DNA of 64,000 bases from UBA4292 sp002395865. Its GTDB lineage: Bacteria > Bacillota > Clostridia > Lachnospirales > Lachnospiraceae. Positions 50,622 through 58,906 of this stretch are shown in pieces. The stretch spans positions 6,031 through 70,030 of the forward strand of contig CAMNBU010000009.1 in the NCBI GenBank assembly GCA_946533395.1, in the 5' to 3' direction. A program made the position numbers and the translations under genes. The notes beneath the pieces are model-generated. The model ran no database searches, had not been told where the DNA came from, and saw only the letters and a program-made list of their open reading frames with translations. Positions within the stretch are counted from its first letter, which is position 1, and every line of letters starts with the position of its first letter.

Positions 50622-51812
50622 ATGTTAAACAAGGATTATGTGGCGATGACCGCGGGTGAGTCGGTCATCAGGAAGATGTATATGTACGGGCTCGGCCGCG
50701 CAGCGCAGATAGGTGCTGAAAATGTATTTGATTACAGTCTGGGCAACCCCAGCGTGGCGCCGCCCGCGGAGTACACTGACGCGCTCGTGGATCTGGTGAG
50801 GAATGAGAACCCCCTGCTCGTGCACGGCTACAGCCCGAATGTGGGCATGATGGCCGCCAGACAGGCCATAGTGGATGATCTGAATAAGAGGTTCGGCACG
50901 GATTACACCGTGAAGAACATATTCATGAGTGTCTCTGCCGCAGGAGCCATCGCGCACGCACTCAGAGCTGTGGTGACACCTGAGCTTAAGCAGAATGTGA
51001 TCACATTTGCGCCGTTCTTCCCGGAGTACAGGCCCTATGTGGGGGGTGCGGGGGCAGAGCTTCGCGTGATAAGCGCAGATACCAATGCGTTTCAGATCAA
51101 TTTTGAGGAGCTCGAGAGGACGATAGATGAGAAGACCGCAGCGATCCTGGTAAATTCTCCGAACAACCCCAGCGGAGTGGTGTACTCCACCGCTACCATT
51201 GACAGGCTGGCGCAGATACTGACGGCGAAGTCGAAGGAGTTCGGCCACGTGATCTATCTCATATCCGACGAGCCCTACCGCGAGATAGTGTTCGAGGGCG
51301 TGGACGCGCCTTTTATCGCGAAGCACTATAAGGACACCATCGTCTGCTATTCGTACAGCAAGTCCATGTCCATCCCCGGTGCCAGGACCGGCTACTGCCT
51401 GATAAACACAGAGGCCGAAGGGTACGACGATTTCGTAAATGTGTGCGTGCAGATCTCGCGCGGCATCGGCCACAACTGCCCTCCCACACTCATGCAGCTG
51501 GCGGTGGCGAAGGCTCCCGGCGCGCTCTCCGACCTGAAGGTCTACGAGGAGAACTGCAATATACTCTATGGCGAGCTGTCCGCCATGGGCTTTGAGATCG
51601 TTAAGCCGGGCGGCACCTTCTACATGTTCCCGAAGGCTCCGAGCGGCGATGCGACCGCATTCTGTGAGAAGGCGAAGGAGTTCGACCTGATACTTGTGCC
51701 CTCCGATTCGTTCGGCGTGCCCGGTTACTTCCGCATCGCCTACTGCGTACCCACCGAGAAGGTAAAGAGGAGCCTTGAGGCGTTTAGGAAGCTCGCAGCG
51801 CTGTACTTTTGA
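50622..51812 (+). CDS. pyridoxal-phosphate aminotransferase, class I/II
   Basis: 396 residues, ATG 50622 with AAGGAG. Fold-type I aminotransferase: LGNPSVAPP near the N-terminus, NSPNNPSG, the Asp/Tyr of ISDEPYREIVF, the Schiff-base lysine in SYSKSMSIPGARTGY, and the substrate-carboxylate Arg near YFRIAYC. It resembles aspartate aminotransferase-like enzymes; the amino acid used cannot be read reliably. It lies between a small basic protein and an rRNA-type methyltransferase with 12-base gaps, a mixed operon. Confidence 0.9.
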   Translation: MLNKDYVAMTAGESVIRKMYMYGLGRAAQIGAENVFDYSLGNPSVAPPAEYTDALVDLVRNENPLLVHGYSPNVGMMAARQAIVDDLNKRFGTDYTVKNIFMSVSAAGAIAHALRAVVTPELKQNVITFAPFFPEYRPYVGGAGAELRVISADTNAFQINFEELERTIDEKTAAILVNSPNNPSGVVYSTATIDRLAQILTAKSKEFGHVIYLISDEPYREIVFEGVDAPFIAKHYKDTIVCYSYSKSMSIPGARTGYCLINTEAEGYDDFVNVCVQISRGIGHNCPPTLMQLAVAKAPGALSDLKVYEENCNILYGELSAMGFEIVKPGGTFYMFPKAPSGDATAFCEKAKEFDLILVPSDSFGVPGYFRIAYCVPTEKVKRSLEAFRKLAALYF

Positions 51813-51824
51813 TAGGAGCAATGT

Positions 51825-52706
51825 ATGTTTTACACCGATAAATGGACCGACTATGAGGTCATAGACACCTCCGGCGGTGAGAAGCTGGAGCGCTGGGGAG
51901 ACTATCTGCTCGTGCGTCCCGACCCGCAGGTCATCTGGAACAGCCCGAAGAAGGACAGCGGCTGGAGGAAGCCGAACGCGCACTACCACCGCTCCAACAA
52001 GGGCGGTGGCGAATGGGAGTTCTTCGATCTTCCGAAGCAGTGGAGCATAGAGTTCGCTCCCCTCGGTCTTAAGTTCTGGCTCAAGCCCTTCTCGTTCAAG
52101 CACACCGGACTGTTCCCCGAACAGGCCGCGAACTGGGAGTGGTTTTCGCAGCTTATAAAAAACGCCCGGGCCGCAGAGCCTGAGCGAAAGATAAAGGTTC
52201 TCAACCTGTTTGCCTACACAGGCGGCGCCACGCTTGCCGCCGCAGCGGCGGGAGCGCAGGTGACACACGTGGACGCGTCCAAAGGCATGGTCGGCTGGGC
52301 GAAGGAGAACGCCGTGCTCTCCGGCCAAGGGGACGCACCGATAAGGTGGCTCGTCGATGACTGCGGTAAATTCGTGGAGCGCGAGATCCGCAGGGGCAAC
52401 AAGTACGACGCCATTATCATGGACCCGCCCTCCTACGGACGCGGTCCCGGCGGCGAGGTCTGGAAGCTCGAGGACGCCCTTCACCCTCTGGTGAAGAACT
52501 GCGCGCTGCTGCTCTCTGACCGCCCCCTCTTCTTTTTGATCAACTCCTACACCACAGGCTTCGCGCCGGGTGTGCTGACCTATCTTCTTAAACTCGAGGT
52601 CGGCTCTAAATATGATGGCACCATCGTCTCCGACGAGCTCTGCCTGCCTGTTAAGGGAGGATTCTTCCTGCCCTGCGGCAGCTCGGGGAGGTTTGAAGGG
52701 AAATAA
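51825..52706 (+). CDS. class I SAM-dependent methyltransferase, RlmK/RlmI-like
   Basis: 293 residues. SAM-binding motif I LNLFAYTGGATLAAAAAGA, motif II VTHVDASKGMVGWAKEN and the DAIIMDPPSYGRG motif (DPPSY) resemble the RlmI/RlmK family of 23S rRNA methyltransferases. The N-terminal ~100 residues (WTDYEVIDTSGGEKLERWG) form a small lead domain, not a clear PUA. RNA methylation is likely; the exact site is unknown. Last gene of its operon. Confidence 0.85.
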   Translation: MFYTDKWTDYEVIDTSGGEKLERWGDYLLVRPDPQVIWNSPKKDSGWRKPNAHYHRSNKGGGEWEFFDLPKQWSIEFAPLGLKFWLKPFSFKHTGLFPEQAANWEWFSQLIKNARAAEPERKIKVLNLFAYTGGATLAAAAAGAQVTHVDASKGMVGWAKENAVLSGQGDAPIRWLVDDCGKFVEREIRRGNKYDAIIMDPPSYGRGPGGEVWKLEDALHPLVKNCALLLSDRPLFFLINSYTTGFAPGVLTYLLKLEVGSKYDGTIVSDELCLPVKGGFFLPCGSSGRFEGK

Positions 52707-52747
52707 AAAAGGTCCTTCGACTCGCTTCGCGAATCGAAGGATCTTTT
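52705..52747. terminator. bidirectional terminator between convergent genes
   Basis: GGTCCTTCGA (52711-52720) pairs with TCGAAGGATC (52734-52743), with T runs on both sides: TCTTTTC on the plus strand, CCTTTTTTATTTC on the minus strand. Confidence 0.9.
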
Positions 52748-53298
52748 CACGTTCCCGCAAATATCGCCCCGAAGAGTCCGGCGCTTAAGAGGCCCATTAT
52801 GATGCCTGCGAGCACCACTCCTGCCATGACAGCGACTACGCTCTTCTTAAAGTCCAGATCCAGTATGGATGCCGCCAGCGTCCCTGTCCACGCACCCGTA
52901 CCCGGTACCGGTATGCCAACGAAGAGCAGAAGAGCTACGTACACGCCGCCCTTTGCCTTCTCCATGAGCTTTCTTCCGCCCTTCTCACCCTTCTTCATGC
53001 AGAAGTCGCAGAAGCGTGAAAATGTGCCCGCTATAGGGCGCTTTTTTTCGATAACATTGCCCTGCTCATCAGTCAAGGTGCGGACTCTTTCCAGTCCCTG
53101 CCCCCAGACGATGACCTTCCTCGCGAAGAAAAAGATCACGGGCACGGGGAGCATATTTCCGACGATGGCTATAACATAGCACATCGGCAGGCTGAGCTCG
53201 GCTCCACCATTTATAAAACCTATTGCGTAGGGTATCGCTCCGCGAAGCTCGATGAGCGGTACCATTGATATCAAAAAGATAAGTATGTAATGCAGCAT
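52747..53298 (-). CDS. small multidrug export family membrane protein
   Basis: 183 residues with about four hydrophobic segments. MVPLIELRGAIPYAIG at the N-terminus and LFVGIPVPGTGAWTGTLAAS in the second half are the hallmark segments of the Sm_multidrug_ex family (PF06695). Transport function in this family is poorly documented. The start codon immediately follows the aroB stop. Confidence 0.85.
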   Translation of the reverse strand: MLHYILIFLISMVPLIELRGAIPYAIGFINGGAELSLPMCYVIAIVGNMLPVPVIFFFARKVIVWGQGLERVRTLTDEQGNVIEKKRPIAGTFSRFCDFCMKKGEKGGRKLMEKAKGGVYVALLLFVGIPVPGTGAWTGTLAASILDLDFKKSVVAVMAGVVLAGIIMGLLSAGLFGAIFAGT

Positions 53299-53299
53299 A

Positions 53300-54409
53300 T
53301 CACAGGCGCATTATGACAGAGCGCGCCTCCTCCTCACTTATTTGTACGGAATAGATGTTTTCACCGAAGCAGGCCATGTCGCCTATGCCCTTCTGAAGAA
53401 CAAAGCGAAGTTTACCGTCCCGGACCTTCTTATCGGTGTAGAGCTTTTTGACCAGCGCCTCCCTGTCGATATACTCGGGCACCGAAACGGGAAGCTTTGC
53501 CCGAAGAAGCAGGCTCCTTAGCCTCTCCTCCTGTGCCTCGCTCATAAGTCCCCTCGATACAGACAGCTTTGCAGCTCCCATGAGTCCTATCGACACCGCC
53601 TCGCCGTGCAGAAGCCGGTAATCGCTCTCGGTCTCTATGGCCCTTCCGATGGTGTGGCCGAGGTTCAATATTTCTCTCAGGCCGCTCTCCCTCTCGTCCT
53701 TCATGACCACATCGTATTTTACCCTGCAGTTTTCCTCGGATATAAATGCGCACGCCTCCTTATCAAGCGCGAGCACCCTTTCGATATTCTCCTCGAGGTA
53801 CTCAAAAAGCCTCCTGCTTCCTAAGCACCCGTGCTTTATCGTCTCCGCCAGACCGCTCGATAACTGCCTTTCGGGAAGCGTCTTCCACGTGGCAATGTCT
53901 ATGTAGACCTTCTCCGGCTGATTGAAGAGTCCTATCAGATTCGTCGCAAGGGGTGTATCCACTGCGGTCTTTCCGCCGACGGATGCGTCCGCCGCCGCCA
54001 GAAGCGTAGTGGCATAGTTTATAAACGGCACGCCTCGTCCGAAGGTTCCGGCCACGAATCCGGCGAGGTCGGTGACCACTCCGCCTCCCACAGCTATCAC
54101 GGCGCAGTCACGCTTAAGCCCCGCAGAGAGCATGGTATCCTCCACATACTCCTTCATGGCGCGGGTCTTGGACTTTTCTCCGGCAGGTATCACCACCCGG
54201 ATGACGCTGTATCCTGCCCCCTTCAGCTTTTCATCGATCGCCTGTGCATACAGCCCGTCGACATTGTCATCCGTCACCAGCGCCAGTCTCTTTCTGCCCG
54301 GAAGCAGAGCCGGCAGATCCTCCACCAGCTTGTCTGCCAGATCGTAGCCCGTCTCTATCTCGTAGCTGTCGTCAACCACCTTCTTCAGTTCGACATTGAA
54401 ACTGCTCAT
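53300..54409 (-). CDS. aroB: 3-dehydroquinate synthase
   Basis: NAD- and metal-dependent second step of the shikimate pathway, converting DAHP to 3-dehydroquinate. 369 residues. Visible: PAGEKSK, the NAD-site AVGGGVVTDLAGFVAGTFGRG, ADASVGGKTAVD, the metal ligands in LAETIKHGC, NLGHTIGRAIE and LLHGEAVSIG. The ASVGGKTAVDTPLATN segment differs slightly from the usual SSVGGKTGVNHPLGKN. ATG 54409 with AAGGAGAGG upstream. No other aro genes are present. Confidence 0.94.
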   Translation of the reverse strand: MSSFNVELKKVVDDSYEIETGYDLADKLVEDLPALLPGRKRLALVTDDNVDGLYAQAIDEKLKGAGYSVIRVVIPAGEKSKTRAMKEYVEDTMLSAGLKRDCAVIAVGGGVVTDLAGFVAGTFGRGVPFINYATTLLAAADASVGGKTAVDTPLATNLIGLFNQPEKVYIDIATWKTLPERQLSSGLAETIKHGCLGSRRLFEYLEENIERVLALDKEACAFISEENCRVKYDVVMKDERESGLREILNLGHTIGRAIETESDYRLLHGEAVSIGLMGAAKLSVSRGLMSEAQEERLRSLLLRAKLPVSVPEYIDREALVKKLYTDKKVRDGKLRFVLQKGIGDMACFGENIYSVQISEEEARSVIMRL

Positions 54410-54427
54410 ATCATTCCTCTCCTTGTG

Positions 54428-54442
54428 CGCATGTCACATGCG
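54428..54442. promoter_or_regulatory. 15-bp perfect palindrome downstream of the aroB promoter
   Basis: CGCATGT-C-ACATGCG (plus strand) lies four bases beyond the aroB -10, covering the expected transcription start: a candidate operator. No regulator gene is adjacent. Confidence 0.45.
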
Positions 54443-54446
54443 ACAT

Positions 54447-54475
54447 ACTTTACCACAAGACATATTTTTTGTAAA
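54447..54475 (-). promoter_or_regulatory. promoter of aroB
   Basis: Minus strand: TTTACA (54470-54475), 17-base spacer, TAAAGT (54447-54452). Divergent from the mscL promoter, whose -35 begins 18 bases away. Confidence 0.65.
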
Positions 54476-54492
54476 GAAAAAGCTATTCTTTA

Positions 54493-54521
54493 TTGAACAG
54501 CCGGTGATTTTGTGCTATAAA
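54493..54521 (+). promoter_or_regulatory. promoter of mscL
   Basis: TTGAAC (54493-54498), 17-base spacer, TATAAA (54516-54521), 48 bases before the start codon. Confidence 0.7.
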
Positions 54522-54568
54522 TAGATATTGTGATATTTTGTTTGCGCACTGCGCGGAAAGGGGAAAAT

Positions 54569-54991
54569 ATGAAAAGCTTTTTAAAGGAATTCAAGGAATT
54601 CGCACTCAAGGGCAATGTTATGGACATGGCCATAGGCGTCATCATCGGTGCAGCATTCGGAAAGATCGTTACCGCACTCACAGAGTCGTTTATCAACCCT
54701 CTTCTTCAGTTGATACCCGGTAACGGCGAGGTCGGTGGATGCTTCTACATCAACGGAGTTGCGTTCAATTACGGCGCATTCATAACAGCGGTTATCGATT
54801 TCCTGATCATGGCATTCGTGCTGTTCTGTCTGCTTAAAGCCATCAACAAGGCTACTTCCGTCGGCAAAAAGAAAGAGGAGCCTGCCGCTCCCGACACCAA
54901 GGAGTGCCCTTACTGCAAGTCCAAGATCGCCATTGCTGCAGTTAAGTGCCCTTGCTGCACATCCGACCTTCCGAAGGATGATGTGGCCTAA
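54569..54991 (+). CDS. mscL: large-conductance mechanosensitive channel with C-terminal zinc ribbon
   Basis: 140 residues from ATG 54569 (AAAGGGG). MKSFLKEFKEFALKGNVMDMAIGVIIGAAFGKIV is the MscL amphipathic helix and pore-lining TM1 in outline; TM2 is at about 72-95. The usual short helical C-terminal bundle is followed by a four-cysteine motif (CPYC near 112 and CPCC near 127), a zinc ribbon. The channel releases solutes under hypo-osmotic shock. The ribbon is seen in the sequence; its role is not known to me. Confidence 0.93.
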   Translation: MKSFLKEFKEFALKGNVMDMAIGVIIGAAFGKIVTALTESFINPLLQLIPGNGEVGGCFYINGVAFNYGAFITAVIDFLIMAFVLFCLLKAINKATSVGKKKEEPAAPDTKECPYCKSKIAIAAVKCPCCTSDLPKDDVA

Positions 54992-55012
54992 GTCAGTATT
55001 CACATAACGATT

Positions 55013-55047
55013 AAGGGACTGCCCATTACCGGACAGTCCCTTTTGTA
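55013..55047 (+). terminator. intrinsic terminator of mscL
   Basis: AAGGGACTG (55013-55021) pairs with CAGTCCCTT (55034-55042), followed by TTTTGTAATT. Confidence 0.88.
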
Positions 55048-55129
55048 ATTCCAGCATTAAAAATCTTCCGTCAAAACACGTATCGTCGCCGCGGCAATGT
55101 TTTTTGTATCCTTTTAAGCCTGTTTCAGC

Positions 55130-56362
55130 CTACTCCTGTGCCAAAAACACATCCCTGACGAATGAGTTTTCTGTTTTCTCCCCGTTATTCAGTCTCTCCC
55201 TGTCCTCGGGGCTCAGGCGGTTGAATGAAAAGACTATATTATATGTGGCATGATCCGCAGGTTTCGTATATGCAAGGATCACCAGCCTGTCATTTATACC
55301 GTCCATGAGATATCTCGCAGCGAAAAATTCTCCATCGACCTTCATGATATATATCTGAAGGTCCCCCAGAAGGGTGTTCCCGTGAAAGTCCTTTTCGAGC
55401 TCAAAATAATACTCATTAAGGGCGTCATATTGCCGGATCAGACTGCTGTACTGCTCCATCACTGCTTCACCGGCGCCGTACTCATTCAGGAAGTTCTCCA
55501 GATCCTGAACCTTCTTGAATGCCCTTGTGTATACATTGCCGTCACCTGTAAGTGAGGAAAGAACAGTATTGTCCGTAATATCCACAGCTCTGCTTGTTCT
55601 GATACTGTCCTCGCCGTCGTGATCATAAATGAATGCTGCATACAGGGGCACGAGTCCCTCATCTGTCAGTACAGTTATATTCTCCATGTAATACTCGGGC
55701 TTAAACCCGGGCGCATATTCGTCATCGGTATACTCCAAGGGTCTCTTGATATGCATCCAGCCCTCCGTCCCGGAGTCCGCACTTATATATATCCAGTTTT
55801 TTGTGTCCGTCGCGCTGACATGGCACATATCGGTTATACTCAGGTATTGTTTTTCGGAATTCAGATCTCTCTGTGCGTATACAGGGATCCTGACCGTAGG
55901 GACAAAGCCCTCACTGTACTCCTGATAATACACTCCGTCCCGGTATTCGGCTCCCTCCTTCACCCAGCGGCGGAACTCCATGCAAAAGTAGATCAGATAG
56001 TCATCCTCCGAGTACACCGGCAAATCCCAGGCCGGGTCCAATGTAGTGGTCTCCTCCCCGGAAGCCGTTGCATCTGTATCATCAGAAGTGTCCGGCTCTT
56101 CCTTCGTTTCCTGATTCTCCGATGCGGGAGGGACCGTTTCAGAAGCCACAGACTGAGACTCCCCCGCTGAAGATGGCTCCGGCGCCCCGGGTTTCCCTGC
56201 GGAGACTGCATCAGCTTCGGAAGGCTGCTCCTGCTGAGTCGTTATTACATCCGTGTATTTCTCTGTAGGCAATATGTCTGCCGGTCGGAACGAAGAACAG
56301 CCACAGCAAAGAAGGGCGAGTAAAATAACAGATACGGCTTTATTACGTTCCATCGTGCTCAA
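55130..56362 (-). CDS. lipoprotein with SH3-like domain
   Basis: About 410 residues. AAGGAGG followed eight bases later by TTG 56362 favours that start; ATG 56353 is an alternative. Lipobox LLCCGC, then a Ser/Glu/Thr/Pro-rich linker to about residue 110. The segment YLSITDMCHVSATDTKNWIY.. GWMHIKRPLEY is homologous to the SH3-like segment of the lipoprotein at 36457, and the downstream part (AAFIYDHDGEDSIRTSRAVDITDN) also matches it (AFVYDHDGDDSLLPYDVIDVTGN). Extracytoplasmic, function unknown. Downstream of another lipoprotein and an amidase-like protein. Confidence 0.78.
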   Translation of the reverse strand: MSTMERNKAVSVILLALLCCGCSSFRPADILPTEKYTDVITTQQEQPSEADAVSAGKPGAPEPSSAGESQSVASETVPPASENQETKEEPDTSDDTDATASGEETTTLDPAWDLPVYSEDDYLIYFCMEFRRWVKEGAEYRDGVYYQEYSEGFVPTVRIPVYAQRDLNSEKQYLSITDMCHVSATDTKNWIYISADSGTEGWMHIKRPLEYTDDEYAPGFKPEYYMENITVLTDEGLVPLYAAFIYDHDGEDSIRTSRAVDITDNTVLSSLTGDGNVYTRAFKKVQDLENFLNEYGAGEAVMEQYSSLIRQYDALNEYYFELEKDFHGNTLLGDLQIYIMKVDGEFFAARYLMDGINDRLVILAYTKPADHATYNIVFSFNRLSPEDRERLNNGEKTENSFVRDVFLAQE

Positions 56363-56417
56363 ATTCATCTCCTCCTTCATGATCTGACAGCCAGACATTG
56401 TAGCTTATATCCATACT

Positions 56418-56915
56418 CTAATACGCATCTCCATACGTGAATATCTTCCACGTATCATCATAATCACGGTAAACTACCCACTGAAATACCTCTTCGGTAT
56501 TCTTGGTAAGCGCACCATCGTCACCGATATACCACAATCTGGTATTTAATGCTATCATGCGGTTTTCGGATATGTAAGGCTTAATAAACTCCGTTTCTCC
56601 ATTCATATACAGAAGCGTATATGCATCCTGAGCCTTCTGATCGTAGCTGATCTCAAGTATTGTGAAAACTCCTCCCATATCGTCGCAGTAATTCTCTACA
56701 GCCGCTATTGCCTCGCATATATCCTTCTCCGAAGGATACTCCTCTTTCTTCGCTTCTGAAGCGTGATCTGTATATTCGTTATCTTCCACAGAAAGAACTA
56801 TAACCGAGCTTTCTGAAGGATCAACCGCCGAATTCTGTCTGTACGATGCTGAGCAACCTGCCGTGATCAGCGCTGTTGTTATAGCTACCATAAGTACCAT
56901 TTTTGTAGCCTTCAT
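56418..56915 (-). CDS. small lipoprotein of unknown function
   Basis: 165 residues. Signal peptide with lipobox ALITAGC; the mature part is acidic. ATG 56915 overlaps the stop of the amidase-like gene (ATGA), with GGGGGAGGTG upstream inside that gene, so the two are translationally coupled. No family recognised. Probably a partner of the amidase-like protein outside the cell. Confidence 0.75.
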   Translation of the reverse strand: MKATKMVLMVAITTALITAGCSASYRQNSAVDPSESSVIVLSVEDNEYTDHASEAKKEEYPSEKDICEAIAAVENYCDDMGGVFTILEISYDQKAQDAYTLLYMNGETEFIKPYISENRMIALNTRLWYIGDDGALTKNTEEVFQWVVYRDYDDTWKIFTYGDAY

Positions 56916-58141
56916 GGATCAGACACCTCCCCCGGCGGAACATTTGTTTGGTATCCGCATATCGTGCACGTTTTTGCATTATTGTTTCCTACAAGCTTGT
57001 GATTACCCTCGCTGATCTTCTTACCGCACTGTGTACAATACTTCCAGTGTTTCGAGGTATTGTAAGTATACGAGCCCGATGTATTGTGGGTTGAGCAACC
57101 CTCGTTAAACAAAAGCGTGTACTTTGTATAAGAATTCATTGCTAATGCTACAGAAACGGATGCTCCACTTACATTTGGGTTATGTGCGCAGTAGATCAGA
57201 TCTCCCGAAGAATTATACCCTGTGCATATCATTATATGCCCGTGACCATTAGTCGTTCCTGTTGATTTCCAGTAAAACGGGTTTCCTGGCAGGATTGTTG
57301 AGGTGGAAGCTGTTTGTCTGGTGACGCCCATACCCACAAAATGCGTATCGAATGTATCTACATTTACCCAGGCAAGTGCGTATGAATTCGTAGAAGTAAT
57401 ATAATACCATCCACTGTTATAATTTCCTACTCCGTCAAATGGAATTCCTCCTGCATACAGACACTGCGAAACAAAGTTCGCATCATCATATGACATAGTA
57501 TTATAAGCAGAATTTGATGATGTCGCATACGTATTCGCATAGTTTATGGCGTTCTGTCTGTTATACGTATACGGAGAAAGAATGCTTTCGTTTTGATCAA
57601 TACTGTCGCTCGCACGATGGACTATCGCACCATCACCGTCAATGTCATATTCGCTGAAATCCACATTACAAAAACCTGATATCAGGCACTCATCATATAT
57701 ATCACTTGTTATTATACCATCATCGGTTAATTCTACAATATGGTTTGTGATAAAGGAAAATGAATCCTCCATGCCAAGCTTGGTATACGTTATTGTCACG
57801 CACTCATTTAGTGCGACACGACTGCCTTCTGCGGTCTTTTCGGTATTCAGAATATCGACACTGCAGTCAACATCTGTAAATGTCGTCCCGGATATTCTCT
57901 GATAGTTTTCCAGACCAGCTTTACGTAGGTTGTTATCTTCCGCAACGGCTTCCGATACATCTTTAAACGTTTCCGCCTCTATTCTATAATCTCCAAGACC
58001 TTCATATCTGCTCTCATAGTATTCCCCAAAAAAGCCTTCAAGGTCTTTATCGGTTTCAAAAGCGGTCGTACCGCCACCGACAATACTTGATATCAATAAC
58101 AATAATGTCGTAACTACTGAAAAGAAACTATTACTGATCAT
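56912..58141 (-). CDS. exported amidase_6-like protein without its catalytic cysteine
   Basis: 409 residues with an N-terminal signal or anchor helix. Residues about 190-350 match the putative amidase domain (PF12671): YNRQNAINYANTYA, YDDANFVSQCLYAGG and GHGHIMICTGY. The usual DCTNFVSQ has become DDANFVSQ, replacing the presumed nucleophile Cys by Asp220, so hydrolysis is unlikely. The C-terminus carries two CxxC pairs (KYCTQCGK, KTCTICGY), a zinc-ribbon-like end. The start is uncertain: GGGAGG lies about 30 bases upstream, separated by a hairpin. Coupled to the lipoprotein downstream. Confidence 0.82.
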   Translation of the reverse strand: MISNSFFSVVTTLLLLISSIVGGGTTAFETDKDLEGFFGEYYESRYEGLGDYRIEAETFKDVSEAVAEDNNLRKAGLENYQRISGTTFTDVDCSVDILNTEKTAEGSRVALNECVTITYTKLGMEDSFSFITNHIVELTDDGIITSDIYDECLISGFCNVDFSEYDIDGDGAIVHRASDSIDQNESILSPYTYNRQNAINYANTYATSSNSAYNTMSYDDANFVSQCLYAGGIPFDGVGNYNSGWYYITSTNSYALAWVNVDTFDTHFVGMGVTRQTASTSTILPGNPFYWKSTGTTNGHGHIMICTGYNSSGDLIYCAHNPNVSGASVSVALAMNSYTKYTLLFNEGCSTHNTSGSYTYNTSKHWKYCTQCGKKISEGNHKLVGNNNAKTCTICGYQTNVPPGEVSDP

Positions 58142-58151
58142 AATTCTATTT

Positions 58152-58171
58152 GTAACTCTATGCGGAGTTAC
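58152..58171 (-). promoter_or_regulatory. hairpin between ribosome binding site and start codon
   Basis: GTAACTC (58152-58158) pairs with GAGTTAC (58165-58171). It lies between the GGGAGG of the amidase-like gene and its ATG at 58141, so folding would shorten the effective RBS spacing to about 12 bases. Confidence 0.45.
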
Positions 58172-58240
58172 TTCCTCCCTTCTTAGTAATCTAACATACC
58201 ATCCAGCTCTGCATTATGGTTGTATATGTCGATTATAGTC

Positions 58241-58906
58241 TTATTTTATCCTCCCATCCTTCACCGTCACTATTCTGTCACACGCACCTGCTATCTCCTG
58301 ATCATGTGTGACTATCACGACGGTCTTTCCCTTTTTGTTCAGGTCGCGAAAAAGCCCCATTATCTGTTTTCCTGTCTCGGAATCGAGGGCTCCCGTGGGC
58401 TCGTCCGCAAAGATGTAATCGGGGTCGTTTACTATGGCTCTTGCTATGGCGACACGCTGTCTCTGGCCTCCGCTGAGCTTATGCACTCCTTTTTTGGCCA
58501 TGTCCGAGAGGCCGACTGTATCCAAGGCCTTCATGACGCGCTCCTTCTTTTTGCCGTGCGACATGGGGCTTCCGAGTCTTAATGGCAGCATGACGTTTTC
58601 CATGATGCTCACGCCTTCTATGAGGCCGAAGTCCTGCAGTACGATGCCTATCGTACGGTTCCTGTAGCGGGCGAGCGCCATGGGTCCCATCGTATCCAGC
58701 TCTTTGTCACCTACTTTTACCGTTCCGCTCTGGAAGTCGTCTATGCCTGCGAGGATGTGGAGCAGGGTGGATTTGCCTGCGCCGGAGTTTCCGACTATGG
58801 CGGTGAGCTCTCCGTCCTCTATGGTGAGGCTCACGTCCTTAAGGGCGTGGGTCTGGTTGACCCTCTTATAGTCGTAGTATTTGTTTAGGTTCTTTATGCT
58901 GATCAT
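58241..58906 (-). CDS. ABC transporter ATP-binding protein, MacB/LolD type
   Basis: 221 residues with a complete ATPase set: Walker A GNSGAGKST, Q-loop VLQDFGL, signature LSGGQRQR, Walker B YIFADEPTGALD and H-loop VTHD. The family pairs with FtsX-type permeases and exports peptides or acts in antimicrobial-peptide resistance. The two permease genes directly upstream complete the transporter. Confidence 0.93.
   Translation of the reverse strand: MISIKNLNKYYDYKRVNQTHALKDVSLTIEDGELTAIVGNSGAGKSTLLHILAGIDDFQSGTVKVGDKELDTMGPMALARYRNRTIGIVLQDFGLIEGVSIMENVMLPLRLGSPMSHGKKKERVMKALDTVGLSDMAKKGVHKLSGGQRQRVAIARAIVNDPDYIFADEPTGALDSETGKQIMGLFRDLNKKGKTVVIVTHDQEIAGACDRIVTVKDGRIK

Noticed and set aside
49276..50632. 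Frames crossing the 49.5-50.1 kb region (150, 70, 68, 214 and 147 residues)
   Set aside because: They run through hairpin arms or antisense to the basic-protein gene and have no coding features; the base-pairing pattern explains the sequence better.
50625..52760. 711-residue open frame on the minus strand
   Set aside because: It lies antisense to the aminotransferase and methyltransferase genes, has repetitive charged composition, and no RBS; a shadow of codon bias.
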